Position numbers and translations under genes: made by a program
Assembly (NCBI GenBank): GCA_021204885.1
Contig: JAJPYP010000051.1
Span: 1-13,800, forward strand
Source of the DNA: Prevotellaceae bacterium
GTDB taxonomy: Bacteria; Bacteroidota; Bacteroidia; Bacteroidales; Bacteroidaceae
Length of the DNA: 13,800 nt
Direction of reading: 5' to 3'
The notes under the pieces: generated by a model
What the model saw: the letters and a program-made list of their open reading frames with translations, nothing else
Databases searched by the model: none
What the model was told of the DNA's origin: nothing
In this document: positions 1 to 6,110 of the stretch, piece after piece
Layout: each line of letters opens with the position of its first letter
Position numbering within the stretch: the stretch's first letter is position 1

Positions 1-1123
1 GTGCCTGGTCGGGTGAGAGGATGGATACCGGGGGCAATACACCGAAGGCATCGGCCGACAGGAAGATTACCTGATGTGCGTGAGGTCCTTTGGAGATGGG
101 CTTCACGATGTTGTCGATGTGGTAGATGGGGTAGGACACACGGGTGTTCTCGGTGACGCTCTTGTCGGTGAAATCAATCTTACCATTGGCATCTACCGTG
201 ACGTTCTCCAACAGGGAGTCGCGCTTGATGGCATTGTAAATGTCGGGTTCGCTCTCCTTGTCGAGGTTGATGACCTTGGCATAGCAGCCGCCTTCGTAGT
301 TGAACACGCCTTCATCGTCCCAGCCGTGCTCGTCGTCGCCGATAAGACGGCGCTTCGGGTCGGTAGAGAGCGTGGTCTTGCCTGTACCGGAGAGGCCGAA
401 GAAGATGGCCGTGTCGGTGCCTTCCATGTTGGTGTTGGCCGAGCAGTGCATGGAGGCGATGCCGCGCAACGGGTTGATGTAGTTCATGATGGAGAAGAGT
501 CCCTTCTTCATCTCGCCGCCGTACCATGTGTTGAGGATGACCTGCTCGTTGGTCTTCAGGTTGAAGACGGTAGCGGTCTCTGAGTTCAGGCCGAGTTCCT
601 TGTAGTTGGTTACCTTGGCCTTGGAGGCGTTGAAAGTTACGAAGTCGGGCTCGCCATAGTTGGCCAACTCTTCCTCGGTGGGACGGATGAACATGTTCTT
701 TACGAAGTGTGCCTGCCAAGCTACTTCCATGATGAAGCGTACTTTCAAGCGGGTACCCTCGTTGGCTCCGCAGAAAGTATCGACTACATACAGACGCTTG
801 CCGCTGAGCTGGTTCACTGCCTTGGCCTTGAGGTCGGCCCAAGCTGCCTCGGAGCAGGGTTTGTTGTCGTTCTTATACTCGTCGGTAGTCCACCATACGG
901 TGTCCTTGCTGGCTTCATTCATCACAAAGAATTTATCTTTAGGAGAACGTCCGGTGTAAATACCGGTCATAACGTTCACAGCACCCAGCTCGGTTAATTG
1001 ACCTACTTCAAAACCTTCCAATCCGGCTTTGGTCTCTTCTTGGAACAAAACATCGTAAGACGGATTGTGGATTACCTCTTTCACGTCTTTGATGCCGTAC
1101 TTGCTTAAATCTAATTTTGCCAT
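1..1123 (-). CDS. pckA: ATP-dependent phosphoenolpyruvate carboxykinase, N-terminal ~374 residues (runs off left edge)
   Basis: PckA interconverts oxaloacetate plus ATP with PEP plus CO2 plus ADP in the cytoplasm. In Bacteroides it is known mainly as the CO2-fixing step toward succinate. The minus frame opens with ATG at 1123-1121 ([20 protein letters not shown]) and stays open to base 1, giving 374 codons of a family usually about 535 long; the stop is outside the window. Family landmarks are in order: TGRSPKDKF (57-65, substrate-binding Arg), the P-loop GLSGTGKTT (243-251) and the metal/nucleotide site GDDEHGW (262-268). Numbering closely tracks E. coli PckA. It has its own promoter core at 1240-1247 and a leader of about 110 nt, so it is probably transcribed separately from the regulator gene upstream. 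No frameshift is seen. Identity is very secure. Confidence 0.97.
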   Translation of the reverse strand, partial: MAKLDLSKYGIKDVKEVIHNPSYDVLFQEETKAGLEGFEVGQLTELGAVNVMTGIYTGRSPKDKFFVMNEASKDTVWWTTDEYKNDNKPCSEAAWADLKAKAVNQLSGKRLYVVDTFCGANEGTRLKVRFIMEVAWQAHFVKNMFIRPTEEELANYGEPDFVTFNASKAKVTNYKELGLNSETATVFNLKTNEQVILNTWYGGEMKKGLFSIMNYINPLRGIASMHCSANTNMEGTDTAIFFGLSGTGKTTLSTDPKRRLIGDDEHGWDDEGVFNYEGGCYAKVINLDKESEPDIYNAIKRDSLLENVTVDANGKIDFTDKSVTENTRVSYPIYHIDNIVKPISKGPHAHQVIFLSADAFGVLPPVSILSPDQA

Positions 1124-1177
1124 TGCTTTTAAATTTAAATTTTGGGTATTTTGGTTTATTATCTCCTTACCTTTATA

Positions 1178-1209
1178 TCAACCGCCACTTTTCAACAGTC
1201 TCAACCGCC
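1178..1209 (-). repeat. 9-bp direct repeat in the pckA leader
   Basis: The minus strand carries GGCGGTTGA at 1209-1201 and again at 1186-1178. The two are spaced 23 bp start to start, about two helical turns. Both lie between the predicted promoter and the pckA start codon. Spacing and position suit a regulator-binding site or an RNA-level element, but the function is not known. This leader is the only stretch of about 300 bases without a gene. Besides these repeats and the pckA promoter it holds the hairpin at 1361-1395; I see no riboswitch in it. Confidence 0.35.
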
Positions 1210-1239
1210 TCTTCTCATCAGGTCCTTTTTTTACGTGTA

Positions 1240-1247
1240 CAAAAGTA
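1240..1247 (-). promoter_or_regulatory. Bacteroidetes -7 promoter core for pckA
   Basis: The minus strand reads TACTTTTG, a perfect TAnnTTTG match to the -7 box of the Bacteroidetes primary sigma factor. It lies 117 nt upstream of the pckA ATG, implying a leader of about 110 nt. No good TTTG -33 box is present at 19-21 nt; that element is often weak in this phylum. Confidence 0.6.
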
Positions 1248-1360
1248 CTGTTTTATTTTGAAATGAGTATCGCATTAAAGAAATTTTTCTCTAATGACAT
1301 TCCTTTTTATAATACCGTAACAATATCTGCCAAGTGGATGTTCCATTTTGGTTAAACCTA

Positions 1361-1395
1361 CAGAGGGGATGCACCGGCAAGGCGCATCCCCTCTG
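1361..1395 (-). terminator. Hairpin terminator downstream of the Lrp-family gene
   Basis: A perfect 12-bp inverted repeat (CAGAGGGGATGC / GCATCCCCTCTG) with an 11-nt loop starts 37 nt after the stop of the Lrp-family gene and precedes the pckA promoter. On the minus strand the following T-tract is weak (TAGGTTTAAC). On the plus strand the stem is followed by CTTTT. The stem is certain; its role as a terminator follows from position. Confidence 0.7.
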
Positions 1396-1432
1396 CTTTT
1401 CCCCCGTGAAAGGGATTATGGTTGTCTGCCGG

Positions 1433-1894
1433 TCATTCCGGACGGATGGGAATCTCTTTCTTGATGCTCTGCTCCAAAGAGATCAGGGTTTCTGTCGAGG
1501 CGACTCCGGGAATCTCCTGCATCTTGTTGTTGAGCAGGTCCATGAGGTGTTCGTTGTCGCGGGCGTAAACCTTGGTAAGCATGGTGTAAGGACCCGTGGT
1601 GAAATGACATTCCACAATTTCGGGTATTTTCTGGAGCTGGGCCACGACGGCTTTGTACATGGAGCCTTTCTCGAGCGTGATGCCTACGTAAGTACACGTG
1701 CGATAACCCAACGTCTTGGGATTGACGTGGTAACCGGAACCGGTAATCACGCCTAAGTCAATGAGACGCTGTACACGCTGGTGGATGGCTGCACGGGATA
1801 CGCCGCACTCTGCGGCTACATCTTTAAAGGGAATTCGGGCATTTTGGGAGATAATCTCCAATATCTGCCGGTCAAGATTGTCTATTTTTTCCAT
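1433..1894 (-). CDS. Lrp/AsnC-family transcriptional regulator
   Basis: This 153-residue protein has the normal Lrp/AsnC length and layout. The N-terminal winged helix-turn-helix is at about 4-55 (opening MEKIDNLDRQILEII, recognition region about GVSRAAIHQRVQRL at 31-44). A RAM ligand-binding/oligomerisation domain follows at about 68-145, with the usual alternating beta-alpha pattern and the ..HFTTGPYTMLTKVYA.. segment. Lrp/AsnC proteins form dimers to octamers, bind DNA over large arcs and often sense amino acids; the ligand here cannot be read. It sits directly upstream of pckA in the same orientation, separated by a strong hairpin and a pckA promoter, so it is probably monocistronic. A link to pckA control is only suggested by adjacency. 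The ATG at 1894 lies 37 nt downstream of the promoter's inferred start site. Confidence 0.93.
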   Translation of the reverse strand: MEKIDNLDRQILEIISQNARIPFKDVAAECGVSRAAIHQRVQRLIDLGVITGSGYHVNPKTLGYRTCTYVGITLEKGSMYKAVVAQLQKIPEIVECHFTTGPYTMLTKVYARDNEHLMDLLNNKMQEIPGVASTETLISLEQSIKKEIPIRPE

Positions 1895-1937
1895 AATAGC
1901 AAATGTGTATAAAGTACGTTTATTGTCAAAAAGTAAA

Positions 1938-1971
1938 CAAATATAGAACTTTATTTTTATTTATCTGCAAA
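1938..1971 (-). promoter_or_regulatory. Promoter of the Lrp-family gene (-33 TTTG, -7 TATATTTG)
   Basis: The minus strand shows TTTG at 1971-1968, a 22-nt spacer, then TATATTTG at 1945-1938. This fits the Bacteroidetes consensus TTTG-N19-21-TAnnTTTG with a spacer one base long. The leader to the ATG at 1894 would be about 37 nt. Lrp-family genes are commonly autoregulated, but no operator is recognisable. Confidence 0.6.
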
Positions 1972-2015
1972 AAGCGGGAAAAATTTGGAAAAATATTGTC
2001 GTTTATGGACAATCT

Positions 2016-2040
2016 TTCCCATCCTTGTGCAGGATGGGAA
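2016..2040 (-). terminator. Hairpin terminator of the FKBP lipoprotein gene
   Basis: A perfect 10-bp inverted repeat (TTCCCATCCT / AGGATGGGAA) with a 5-nt loop begins 4 nt after the FKBP stop codon. The A/T-rich tail is better on the plus strand (GGTTTTATTT) than on the minus strand (AGATTGTCC). It may therefore act as a 3' end stabiliser as well as a terminator. Confidence 0.65.
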
Positions 2041-2044
2041 GGTT

Positions 2045-2926
2045 TTATTTGCCTATTTTCACCAGCTCCACCTCGAAAAGGAGTGCGGAGAAAGGCTTGA
2101 TAAGGGCCCCGCTTTCACGGTTGCCGTATGCAAGGTCGTAGGGGATGGCCAATTCCCACTTGGAGCCTTCGGGCATCATTTGCAATGCTTCCGACCAGCC
2201 TTTGATCACTTGGTTCACGCGCATGCTGGCGGGTATGGGATTACCGTCTTTGTCCTTGCGCTTGGCCGAGCTGTCGAACTCGGTGCCGTCGATGAGGGTA
2301 CCGCGGTAATTGATTTGTACTTGGTCTTTCTCACCGGGTATGGCGCCTTTGCCTTCGGTGATGATTTTGTATTGGAGTCCGGTAGGAGTGGTGACGACGC
2401 CCTCTTTCTCCTTGTTCTCGGCCAAGTATTTCTCACCTGCGGCCTTGTTGTCGGCATACTTCTCGGTAAGGTAATTGTTCCTTACGCTCTCCATCAAGTT
2501 CTGCACGGCATACTGGGCTGAATCCTTGTGCATGACCTTGTAATTCTTTGTCACGCCGGCGATGAATCCGGCAAGCATGTCCTTGCGGCTGACTGTCTTC
2601 AAGGAGTCGCTGTCAAAGATCTGGCGGTTGAAGCCCTCCACCCATTGCTTGCTGACCATCTGCCCGATTTGCAGACCGATGACGTATGCGTTGTCTTTCC
2701 CGTCTATCTTGGCGGAACCGTCAATGAAGCCTCTCATGAAATCGGCCATTTGCGTGGAATCCACGCCTTGCTGCAACAAGTATTGGTCCAAACCTTCTGT
2801 ACGTGCCATACCGATGGCGTAGGAAAGCGTGTCGACGTCGGTTTTCAAGTCGGCTTTCGGACTTTGTGAACAAGATGCCAATGCGGCGCCTGCCGCAAGA
2901 GCCATTAAGAACGTTACTTTCTTCAT
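2045..2926 (-). CDS. FKBP-type peptidyl-prolyl cis-trans isomerase, lipoprotein
   Basis: This 293-residue protein is predicted to catalyse proline cis-trans isomerisation and assist folding in the cell envelope. A signal peptide (MKKVTFLMALAAGAALAS) ends in a lipobox with Cys19 as the lipidated residue. The residues after the Cys (SQSPKADLK) do not form the strong acidic export signal of Bacteroidetes surface lipoproteins, so a periplasm-facing anchor is more likely. Residues about 28-150 form the FKBP_N-type helical dimerisation region (VDTLSYAIGMARTEGL). After a charged linker (about 150-177), the FKBP catalytic domain covers about 178-292, with QINYRGTLIDGTEFDSS (204-220), VIKGWSEALQMMPEGSKW (240-257) and IPYDLAYG (261-268). 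The layout resembles Mip/FkpA proteins. It has its own promoter and terminator, so it is probably monocistronic. Confidence 0.95.
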   Translation of the reverse strand: MKKVTFLMALAAGAALASCSQSPKADLKTDVDTLSYAIGMARTEGLDQYLLQQGVDSTQMADFMRGFIDGSAKIDGKDNAYVIGLQIGQMVSKQWVEGFNRQIFDSDSLKTVSRKDMLAGFIAGVTKNYKVMHKDSAQYAVQNLMESVRNNYLTEKYADNKAAGEKYLAENKEKEGVVTTPTGLQYKIITEGKGAIPGEKDQVQINYRGTLIDGTEFDSSAKRKDKDGNPIPASMRVNQVIKGWSEALQMMPEGSKWELAIPYDLAYGNRESGALIKPFSALLFEVELVKIGK

Positions 2927-2986
2927 TTTGCTTTAATTATTTGTTATTTTAATCGTATTTCGGCCATATATGCTTTCATCGAGTGG

Positions 2987-2994
2987 CAAAAGTA
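2987..2994 (-). promoter_or_regulatory. Bacteroidetes -7 promoter core for the FKBP gene
   Basis: TACTTTTG on the minus strand, identical to the pckA core, lies 61 nt upstream of the FKBP ATG. No convincing -33 TTTG is present. It is divergent from the sirtuin promoter about 105 bp away. Confidence 0.6.
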
Positions 2995-3098
2995 CACCTT
3001 TTATTTGAATAATACGCGCCGTGGCCTTATTTTTTTATCAATATGGTTTATTTTGATGTAAAAAGGGAGCTTTCATCGGCGTTTATGGAAAAAAACGC

Positions 3099-3106
3099 TA
3101 ACTTTG
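3099..3106 (+). promoter_or_regulatory. Bacteroidetes -7 promoter core for the sirtuin gene
   Basis: TAACTTTG matches TAnnTTTG and lies about 50 nt upstream of the sirtuin ATG. No TTTG occurs at the ideal -33 spacing. Confidence 0.55.
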
Positions 3107-3155
3107 TCTGCATGATGACGTGGTGAGCGTTTGAAGACAATAGAATGTATTATTA

Positions 3156-3887
3156 ATGAAGGACGATATGAAAGACAACAAGAAGAATTTAGTCGTTTTG
3201 ACAGGTGCGGGCATGAGTGCCGAGAGTGGCATCAGCACATTCCGTGATGCAGGCGGGTTGTGGGACCAGTATCCCGTGGAACAGGTGGCCACGCCCGAGG
3301 GCTACGAGCGCGACCCTGAACTGGTGACCCGCTTTTACAATGAACGCCGCAAGCAGTTGCTTGAGGTAGAACCGAATGCCGGGCATAAAGGGGTGGCTGA
3401 ACTGGAACGTTATTTCAATGTAACGGTGGTGACGCAGAACATAGACAACCTGCACGAGCGGGCCGGCAGCACCCACATTATCCATCTGCACGGTGAGCTT
3501 ACCAAGGTATGTTCCAGCCGCGATCCCTACAACCCATACTACGTCAAGGAGTTGAAGCCCGAGGAGTACGAGGTGCGTGCCACCGACAAGGCCGGCGACG
3601 GCAGCCCGCTTCGTCCCTTCATCGTGTGGTTCGGCGAAGCGGTGCCCGAAATCGAAAGGGCCATCGATTACGTGGAAAAGGCCGATATATTCGTCATCAT
3701 CGGTACCTCGATGAATGTCTATCCCGCAGCCGGGTTGCTGCACTACGTGCCCCAGAAAGCGGAAGTGTACCTCATCGACCCCAAACCGGTAGATACCCAT
3801 TCCTACCGTCACATAGAGGTCATCCAGATGGGTGCTTCCAAAGGCGTGGAGGAGCTGAAACGTCGCTTGGGGGTGGAAGCGGAGTAA
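3156..3887 (+). CDS. cobB: Class III sirtuin, NAD-dependent protein deacylase (CobB/SIRT5-like), zinc module degenerate
   Basis: Sirtuins remove acyl groups from lysine using NAD+. This 243-residue protein has GAGMSAESGISTFR (17-30), TQNIDNLHERAG (93-104), HLHGE with the catalytic His112, RPFIVWFGEAVP (153-164) and GTSMNVYPAAGL (183-194), so the NAD-binding Rossmann core and active site look intact. Tyr61 and Arg64 in FYNERR match the Y-x-x-R motif that binds the carboxylate of succinyl/malonyl-lysine in CobB and SIRT5, so desuccinylase activity is predicted. The small domain where sirtuins carry two Cys pairs for zinc has a single Cys (119, in TKVCSSRDPY) and no second pair before RPFIVWF. 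The start at 3156 is the first ATG after a stop; ATG at 3168 (Met5) is an alternative. It converges on the GT2 gene with a 17-nt gap and no clear terminator. Confidence 0.94.
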   Translation: MKDDMKDNKKNLVVLTGAGMSAESGISTFRDAGGLWDQYPVEQVATPEGYERDPELVTRFYNERRKQLLEVEPNAGHKGVAELERYFNVTVVTQNIDNLHERAGSTHIIHLHGELTKVCSSRDPYNPYYVKELKPEEYEVRATDKAGDGSPLRPFIVWFGEAVPEIERAIDYVEKADIFVIIGTSMNVYPAAGLLHYVPQKAEVYLIDPKPVDTHSYRHIEVIQMGASKGVEELKRRLGVEAE

Positions 3888-3904
3888 ACGGGGAACAGCC
3901 TTGA

Positions 3905-4702
3905 TTACCGCTTTACCAAATACCTGACCATGAACCAGAGGTGGTGCAGCAAGGTGGATACCCATCCGTAGTGTCGTGTCATGATGCGGAAGCGTTCCCA
4001 AAGGCTGCGCTTATGGTGGCGTGTGGTCATGCCTTCCCAGAGGTAATCGATGAGGACAAGGCGGGTGTGGTAGGTTGTGGCGGCACGCTTCAAGACGCGG
4101 ATGCACCAGTCAAAGTCGGCGGAATAGCGGTAACGGTGGTCGTAAGGCTCCGCGAGCGTGCGCTTGGCCCAAAATGCTTGGTGGCAGACGAGCATGCCCT
4201 GTTTGAAACTTTTCCAAGTCAACCAGTCGGGGGCGGAGAGCCGGCGCATGCGCAGGAATTGCCGGTTGTTGTCCACCAAGGCGGTCTCGCCGTAAATCAC
4301 GTCGGGCAAGAGTTGTCCTGATGAAGAAGAGGAATGATTCTCCCGCTCTTTCCTATAACGGTTCAGGATATCTACTACCTGCCGCAACGTGTCCTTCCCG
4401 TGGAACGTATCTCCCGCATTGAGGAAGCAGAGATAGTCGCCCGTGGCCAATCGGATGCCTTTGTCCATGGCGTAATACAGGCCATTGTCGGGCTCGCTCA
4501 CCACTTTGGCGATGCGGGCCTTGTACCGCCCGATGACGGCTTTTGTCCCGTCGGTGGAGGCGCCGTCTATCACAATATACTCCACATGGGGATAACTTTG
4601 CCAGAGGACACTCTCAAGGGTCACTTCCAACGTCTCTTCCGCATTGTAGCAAACGGTGATGACGCTGAACAGGGGCGCTACGCCGCTACCGTCGTCACGC
4701 AT
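3905..4702 (-). CDS. GT2-family glycosyltransferase
   Basis: A GT-A-fold family 2 glycosyltransferase (WcaA-like), predicted to add a sugar from a nucleotide-sugar donor to a lipid-linked glycan at the cytoplasmic face. With the start at 4702 it has 265 residues: FSVITVCYNAEETL (12-25), IVIDGASTDGT (43-53), the metal-binding region FLNAGD (93-98), CHQAFW (173-178) and SADFDW (194-199, acceptor-side acid). A serine run at 124-128 (NHSSSSSGQ) looks like a linker. An in-frame ATG at 4753 is possible. I prefer 4702 because it gives an 8-nt overlap with the GT4 stop (ATGCGTGA), and the conserved domain starts just after it. It is the second gene of a GT4-GT2 operon. Donor and acceptor cannot be read from the sequence. 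Confidence 0.92.
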   Translation of the reverse strand: MRDDGSGVAPLFSVITVCYNAEETLEVTLESVLWQSYPHVEYIVIDGASTDGTKAVIGRYKARIAKVVSEPDNGLYYAMDKGIRLATGDYLCFLNAGDTFHGKDTLRQVVDILNRYRKERENHSSSSSGQLLPDVIYGETALVDNNRQFLRMRRLSAPDWLTWKSFKQGMLVCHQAFWAKRTLAEPYDHRYRYSADFDWCIRVLKRAATTYHTRLVLIDYLWEGMTTRHHKRSLWERFRIMTRHYGWVSTLLHHLWFMVRYLVKR

Positions 4703-5957
4703 CCTTTCCCGTGATTTGGTTGTACAAGGAGGTGTAGCGTCTGGCCACGACACTCTCCGAGTAGTGGCCTGCCACTTTGCGCCAAGCCTGTTCTGAGAGG
4801 TTGGCGTAGTCGGGATCGGTCAATATCCAATAGATGCCGTTGGCGAAGTCCTCGGCCGATTTGTATTGCGCCACATAGCCGTTGTGCAGGTGGTCTATCA
4901 TTTCGGGTATGCCGCCCACGTTGAAACCCACGCAAGGAATGCCGCACGCCATCGCCTCCATGATGGTATTGGGCAGGTTGTCTTCCAACGAAGGGGTGAC
5001 GTAGATGTCCACGGCATTGTAGATGTCTATGAGCTGGTGCTCGTCCGTTACATAGTCCAACGGGTAGACTTTGAAAGGCAACAGGCTCTCCAACTGCTTG
5101 GACTGTTGGCCGAATGCCACCACGCCCAACGTCTCTTTCAGTTCAGGATGTCGCTCGGCAAGCAACCGGCAAGAGGTGACAAGGTAATCGATGCCCTTAC
5201 GCTTGTCGGTAATCTTCACCGACCCGAACAGTATCAGCTTGGAGGCTTGCGGGAAATGGCACTTCTCCCTTGCTTGTGCCTTGTCGTGCGGCTTGAAGAG
5301 GTTGGTGTTGATGGGATTGGGAATACTCGTCACCGGTTGCCCGCAAAGCAGCCCGCTTTTCCGGGCAAGCCCCTGCAACCACAAGCTACAAGTGACGAAA
5401 TGGATGTTGTAGCGCCGGTACATCTCCTGCTTTTTATGGAACACGCGGTAGGAGAGGTCTTTCTTGTGGCTGTTGTAGATAAACGGACAGTTGTGGCACT
5501 CCTTCTCGTAAAGGGTGCAGCTGCCGGCATAATGGCAAATGCCGGTACAAGGCCACATGTCGTGCATGGTCCACACCACCGGCTTGCCCGAAGCTAATAT
5601 CTTCTCGATGTTCTTCAACGAGAGCATGCCTTGGTTTATCCAGTGCAGGTGTATCACGTCGGCCTGACGGAATTCGGGCAGGGAGGTGATGTCCGTACCG
5701 GTATTGGCGATGTCCACCGCGAAGAGCGAGTGACGTTTGAAATGGTTGGCCCGCCAGATGACGATGCGCTCCCAAATGAACTTCCATACCAAATACCAGT
5801 TGTGTTTGAGCGCCACCACACAGATGCGGTCGCTCTGCTTGTCGCGCACGAGCAGCTTGGCCTTGACGCCGTTGTTGCGCAGCGCCTCCATCAAACGCCG
5901 GGCCGCTACGGCAGCACCGCCTATCTGCTCGGATGTATTGATCAATACGATTTTCAT
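4695..5957 (-). CDS. GT4-family (GT-B) glycosyltransferase, WcaC-like
   Basis: This 420-residue retaining glycosyltransferase has the two-Rossmann GT-B layout. The N-terminal acceptor half has a glycine-rich loop, SEQIGGAAVAARRL (9-22), and VIHLHWINQGML (101-112). The C-terminal donor half has GSVKITDKRKGIDYL (245-259), PSLEDNLPNTIMEAMACG (322-339) and GGIPEM (348-353). A cysteine/histidine cluster (Cys137, Cys141-His142, Cys147, Cys154, Cys157), right after WTMHDMWP, looks like a metal- or disulfide-stabilised loop; similar clusters are typical of this WcaC-like subgroup. No signal peptide or membrane segment is seen. It is the first gene of the minus-strand GT4-GT2 unit, with a promoter core 19 nt upstream of the ATG, and is divergent from the nonulosonate operon. 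The sugar transferred is unknown. Confidence 0.93.
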   Translation of the reverse strand: MKIVLINTSEQIGGAAVAARRLMEALRNNGVKAKLLVRDKQSDRICVVALKHNWYLVWKFIWERIVIWRANHFKRHSLFAVDIANTGTDITSLPEFRQADVIHLHWINQGMLSLKNIEKILASGKPVVWTMHDMWPCTGICHYAGSCTLYEKECHNCPFIYNSHKKDLSYRVFHKKQEMYRRYNIHFVTCSLWLQGLARKSGLLCGQPVTSIPNPINTNLFKPHDKAQAREKCHFPQASKLILFGSVKITDKRKGIDYLVTSCRLLAERHPELKETLGVVAFGQQSKQLESLLPFKVYPLDYVTDEHQLIDIYNAVDIYVTPSLEDNLPNTIMEAMACGIPCVGFNVGGIPEMIDHLHNGYVAQYKSAEDFANGIYWILTDPDYANLSEQAWRKVAGHYSESVVARRYTSLYNQITGKDA

Positions 5958-5975
5958 TGTAAGGGAAAGTTTCTA

Positions 5976-5983
5976 CAAAAGTA
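5976..5983 (-). promoter_or_regulatory. Bacteroidetes -7 promoter core for the GT4-GT2 operon
   Basis: TACTTTTG on the minus strand lies 18 nt upstream of the GT4 ATG, predicting a very short leader of about a dozen nt. The -33 side has no clear TTTG. Confidence 0.55.
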
Positions 5984-6022
5984 GTGCTTTTAACGTTTAC
6001 CGCTTTACAATTTCACCTATTT

Positions 6023-6054
6023 TTTGCAAGGAAACGGGAAACGGGCTATCTTTG
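6023..6054 (+). promoter_or_regulatory. Promoter of the nonulosonate operon (TTTG-N20-TATCTTTG)
   Basis: TTTG at 6023-6026, a 20-nt spacer and TATCTTTG at 6047-6054 match both boxes and the spacing of the Bacteroidetes primary promoter. This is the best promoter in the window. Transcription would begin around 6060, just before the hairpin at 6066-6095. Confidence 0.75.
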
Positions 6055-6065
6055 TGCGGTAAAAA

Positions 6066-6095
6066 GGAGGCAGACAGACGTTTTTTGTCGCCTCC
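6066..6095. terminator. Leader hairpin that reads as an intrinsic terminator on the minus strand
   Basis: GGAGGC-(A)-GACA pairs with TGTC-GCCTCC: a 10-bp stem with one bulge and a 9-nt loop. On the plus strand it forms at the extreme 5' end of the nonulosonate mRNA, 15 nt before the ATG, and sequesters a GGAGG run. On the minus strand the stem is followed immediately by TTTTT, the textbook intrinsic terminator form, even though no minus-strand gene ends nearby. It could stop antisense transcripts arriving from the metG-wzx-GT unit before they reach the GT4 promoter. Confidence 0.6.
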
Positions 6096-6110
6096 CGACA
6101 GAGAAGAAGC

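Noticed and set aside
1847..1859. Palindrome GGAGATAATCTCC as a possible Lrp operator
   Set aside because: Lies within codons 12-16 of the Lrp-family gene and is a single copy; coding sequence explains it.
3877..3913. AAGCGG...CCGCTT inverted repeat as a bidirectional terminator between sirtuin and GT2
   Set aside because: Only 6 bp pair, the inner part mismatches, and neither side has a T-tract.
3189..4001. 270-codon open frame antisense to the sirtuin
   Set aside because: Covers the sirtuin almost exactly on the opposite strand with no recognisable domain; shadow frame.
4703..4753. 17-residue N-terminal extension of the GT2 gene
   Set aside because: MSWPDATPPCTTKSRER is the shifted reading of the GT4 C-terminus and does not resemble a GT2 start; the ATG at 4702 fits better.
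6066..6070. GGAGG as the Shine-Dalgarno site of the 6111 gene
   Set aside because: It is 40 nt from the ATG and paired in a hairpin, and Bacteroidetes rarely use this signal.
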